Assembly: GCF_003721565.1 (NCBI RefSeq)
Contig: NZ_RJJE01000017.1
Location: 1,166,636 to 1,230,635, forward strand
Length of the DNA: 64,000 nt
Source: Rufibacter immobilis
Lineage (GTDB): Bacteria > Bacteroidota > Bacteroidia > Cytophagales > Hymenobacteraceae
Direction: 5' to 3'
The translations under genes and the position numbers were made by a program. Shown here piece by piece: positions 61,608 through 64,000 of this stretch. Position 1 is the first letter of the stretch, and the number at the start of each line of letters is the position of its first letter. Under the pieces are notes generated by a model. It ran no database searches. It was not told the DNA's origin and saw only the letters and a program-made list of their open reading frames with translations.

Positions 61608-63494
61608 TTATTCAGCAGATTCTGTGGCAGAAGCGTCAGATTCACCGGCTTTCTCAGCACGGGCTTTGGCAGCCGCGGCTAATTTTTTCTCGCCGGCTTC
61701 TTTTTCGCTTTCCATCATTTGGTCTTTCAAGGCAGAAAGGGCATCCAGGTCACCTAAAGTAGAACGAACTTCTTCTTTCTTAGGAGCAGCTGGGGCGGCA
61801 GTTTTGGCAGCGCCGGCAGCAGGAGCATCTTTCTTCTCAAATTTCTTTCTCTTCGCATCTTCTGGCTGGGCAGTGTGCACGGCAGTGTGCGAAAGAACGA
61901 TCTTACGATCATCTTTAGAGAACTCGGTTACTTTGAAGTCAAGCTGCTCACCTGCTTCAACGGCAGTACCATCTTCTTTAGACAAGCCTTTAGGGAACGC
62001 GAAACCTTCAATACCGTAAGGCAGCTCTAACGTAGCACCACGGTCAGATTTCTCCAACACGGTTGCTTTGTGGGTAGAACCTACAGTGAACACGGTAGCG
62101 AAAGTATCCCATGGGTTCTCTTCCAGTTGTTTGTGACCAAGGGCCAGACGACGGGCAGCAGCATCAAGCTCCAGAACCACTACGTCTAATTTGTCACCAA
62201 CTTTCACGAACTCAGATGGGTGCTTGATTTTCTTAGTCCAAGACAGGTCAGAAACGTGTACCAGACCGTCTACACCTTCTTCCAGTTCAATGAACAGACC
62301 AAAGTTTGTCAGGTTTCTAACCACACCTGTGTGCTTAGTTCCAACGGCATATTTGGTCAATACATCTTCTTTGGTCCAAGGATCTTCGGTCAACTGCTTA
62401 ATGCCCAGAGACATTTTGCGGTCGTTACGGTCCATGGTCAACACAACGGCCTCAATCTCGTCACCTTGTTTGATGAAGTCTTGTGGGTTGCGCAGGTGCT
62501 GAGACCATGACATTTCTGATACGTGGATCAAGCCTTCTACGCCTGGCATCAGCTCTAAGAACGCACCGTAATCTGCTACGTTCACGATCTTGCCTTTCAC
62601 GCGTGAGCCAACTTCCACCTCGGCAGGAAGAGCATCCCAAGGGTGAGCAGTCAATTGCTTCATACCCAAAGAAATACGTTTCTTGTCGTCGTCGAAGTCC
62701 AGCACTACCACGTTTACTTTCTGGTCTAGCTCCAACACCTCTTGCGGGTGGTTGATGCGGCCCCATGAAATATCTGTGATGTGGAGTAAGCCGTCTACGC
62801 CACCCAGGTCGATGAACACCCCGAAGTTGGTCATGTTCTTGATCACACCTTCCAACACCTGTCCTTTTTCCAGGTTGTTGAGGATAGCGGCACGCTGCTG
62901 CTCCAGATCTTTCTCGATCAGGACTTTGTGCGAAACTACTACGTTGTCAAAAGCGGCGTTGATTTTCACCACTTTCACTTCCATTTTCTTACCCACGTAC
63001 ACATCAAAGTCGCGGATAGGTTTCACGTCAATCTGTGAACCTGGTAAGAACGCTTCTACGCCGTAAAGGTCAGTGATCAAACCACCTTTTGTTCTGCGTT
63101 TCACCACGCCTTCCAGAACGGTGTCGTTCTCAAGGGCGCTATAGATTCTTTCCCAAGCTTTTACGATTTTAGCTTTCTTGCGAGACAGGATCAACTGACC
63201 GTTAGGGTCTTCCTGGTCTTCAATGAAAACCTCCACCTCATCACCGATTTTCAGCTCCGGCATGTCACGGAATTCTGATACCGGCACCAGACCATCAGAC
63301 TTAAAGCCGATGTTCAGGATCACGTCGCGGTCAGTGATACCAACTACGGTACCTTTGATCACTTCCTCTTCCTGAACGGTGTTCAGGGTGTCGGCATACA
63401 TTTGTTCCATTTCGGCTCTCTGCGCAGCAGAGTAGCTTCCACCGAAACCCTGAGACTCAAACTGGTCCCAGTTAAAATCATCTACATTTGCCAT
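61608..63494 (-). CDS. rpsA: 30S ribosomal protein S1
   Basis: Binds mRNA on the small subunit. 628 residues from the ATG at 63494 (MANVDDFNWDQFESQGFGGS); the open frame reaches a GTG at 63512. Six S1 (OB-fold) repeats are visible by phrases such as VIKGTVVGITDRDVILNIGF, GVIKNMTNFGVFIDLGGVDG, GKIVNVADYGAFLELMPGVE and GVVRNLTNFGLFIELEEGVD. The C-terminal tail is rich in Ala, Lys and Glu (KKEEVRSTLGDLDALSALKD ...). In Bacteroidetes, which seldom use strong Shine-Dalgarno pairing, S1 is thought to matter for initiation. Own promoter and terminator. Confidence 0.97.
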   Translation of the reverse strand: MANVDDFNWDQFESQGFGGSYSAAQRAEMEQMYADTLNTVQEEEVIKGTVVGITDRDVILNIGFKSDGLVPVSEFRDMPELKIGDEVEVFIEDQEDPNGQLILSRKKAKIVKAWERIYSALENDTVLEGVVKRRTKGGLITDLYGVEAFLPGSQIDVKPIRDFDVYVGKKMEVKVVKINAAFDNVVVSHKVLIEKDLEQQRAAILNNLEKGQVLEGVIKNMTNFGVFIDLGGVDGLLHITDISWGRINHPQEVLELDQKVNVVVLDFDDDKKRISLGMKQLTAHPWDALPAEVEVGSRVKGKIVNVADYGAFLELMPGVEGLIHVSEMSWSQHLRNPQDFIKQGDEIEAVVLTMDRNDRKMSLGIKQLTEDPWTKEDVLTKYAVGTKHTGVVRNLTNFGLFIELEEGVDGLVHVSDLSWTKKIKHPSEFVKVGDKLDVVVLELDAAARRLALGHKQLEENPWDTFATVFTVGSTHKATVLEKSDRGATLELPYGIEGFAFPKGLSKEDGTAVEAGEQLDFKVTEFSKDDRKIVLSHTAVHTAQPEDAKRKKFEKKDAPAAGAAKTAAPAAPKKEEVRSTLGDLDALSALKDQMMESEKEAGEKKLAAAAKARAEKAGESDASATESAE

Positions 63495-63611
63495 ATTGCT
63501 ATGCTGGTTCACTAAAATAACACCAAGTTACAGAACCACTTAACCCGGTGTAGCTTATGTTACATATCCTGTACCCTACCGGAGACAGGAGCATTCACCC
63601 TGAATGCGCCG

Positions 63612-63619
63612 CAAAGGTA
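63612..63619 (-). promoter_or_regulatory. -7 promoter element of rpsA
   Basis: TACCTTTG on the minus strand, perfect TAnnTTTG; predicted leader of roughly 110 nt. No clear -33 box. Confidence 0.6.
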
Positions 63620-63694
63620 CAAATTTTTCTCTTTTAATCTACTTTCCTGCTCAAATTCCTTGACGCTCAAGCTCCTTGTAATCCGTCGTTCTTC

Positions 63695-63736
63695 TGCGTT
63701 TAGGGGCTGTTTTTGGAAAAACAGCCCCTAAACGCA
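63695..63736. repeat. Dispersed palindromic element, perfect 20-bp stem
   Basis: tgcgtttaggggctgttttt, loop gg, exact complement. The best match to the consensus in the window. Confidence 0.96.
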
Positions 63737-63941
63737 AATACATGTTCTCTTCTTGGGCAGGCTCTCCAGACTCCGCTATCTGGGGGAGCCCATCAAGTGC
63801 AAGGCTTCCCTTTCCGGGGAGATGGTGATGGAAGTAAACTTATTCTTCACTTGCAGTCTTTTTGAATTTCTTGCTAGAGAAGCACCTCAAATGATTAATT
63901 CTTAGTAAGGCTAACACAGTATGCCCTAATTACAATAGAGA

Positions 63942-64000
63942 TCAGGCCCGCACCCGCTCAGCCAGGAAAGGCATCCAGGCGTGGTCGGTGTCTTGGATGC
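63942..64000 (-). CDS. Possible 3' end of a gene running in from the right edge
   Basis: One minus-strand frame is open from the window edge to a TGA at 63942-63944 and reads IQDTDHAWMPFLAERVRA, a plausible protein C-terminus. Too short to assign; the other frames also stay open or stop soon after, so support is weak. Confidence 0.35.
   Translation of the reverse strand, partial: IQDTDHAWMPFLAERVRA

Larger units (their letters stand above)
63495..63941. other. Leader and upstream region of rpsA, 447 bp
   Basis: Contains the -7 element TACCTTTG (63612-63619) and a perfect palindromic element (63695-63736). Nothing else is recognised. Confidence 0.55.

Overview
The window looks like chromosomal DNA of a Bacteroidetes bacterium of the order Cytophagales, most likely family Hymenobacteraceae (Rufibacter, Nibribacter or a relative). 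This taxonomic call is inference. It rests on promoters of the Bacteroidetes type (TTTG, about 19 nt, TAnnTTTG), on two proteins with type IX secretion (T9SS) C-terminal tails, on a TonB receptor/DUF4249 pair, and on the gene order parA-parB-DUF5683-dapB-lepB. DNA is of moderate GC content, almost fully coding, and I see no phage, insertion sequence, transposase or CRISPR array.

Layout. 1-5640: a minus-strand RND efflux operon (adaptor, pump, outer-membrane factor cut by the left edge). 5.9-8.5 kb: a small hypothetical protein, a DUF808 membrane protein and a DUF1003 protein. 8.5-15.9 kb: cell-surface genes on the minus strand, namely a macroglobulin/plug-like exported protein, a DUF4249 lipoprotein, an STN-type TonB receptor and an exported protein of unknown function. 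16.3-22.1 kb: a TRIC-type channel, the fused mutase/G-protein IcmF, a 42-residue peptide gene, an FKBP isomerase and a STAS-like protein. 22.4-29.1 kb: Kup potassium transporter, M61 peptidase, NlpC/P60 peptidase, a probable free-standing structured RNA, a 4-TM protein, a DUF2147 protein and a GreA-like protein. 29.3-35.5 kb: M1 peptidase and a second T9SS cargo, divergent from a histidine kinase/response regulator pair.

35.8-46.1 kb: coaD overlapping a Nudix gene, pyrE, a YfcE-like phosphoesterase, a small basic protein gene of 56 codons, threonine aldolase, a retropepsin-like protease coupled to a four-CBM48 secreted protein, pyrG and yidC. 46.6-51.6 kb: UPF0173 hydrolase, parA, parB, DUF5683, dapB, lepB. 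51.7-57.3 kb: a variant polysaccharide deacetylase, ung, apaG, two methyltransferases, kdsA and a coiled-coil membrane protein. 57.3-63.5 kb: cyanophycin synthetase with cyanophycinase, tRNA-Cys(GCA) and rpsA. The last 59 bases are probably the 3' end of another gene.

The most striking non-coding signal is a dispersed palindrome of 38-48 nt (core arm cgtttaggggct, T5/A5 inner stem, 2-4 nt loop). It occurs about 23 times as whole, half or compound copies, always between genes, and several copies carry compensating changes in both arms. The second is the probable 295-nt RNA at 27306-27600, which has its own promoter, closing stem and terminator. Several start codons were moved inward from non-ATG starts where a signal peptide, spacing or family length favoured an internal ATG; each case is stated in its entry.
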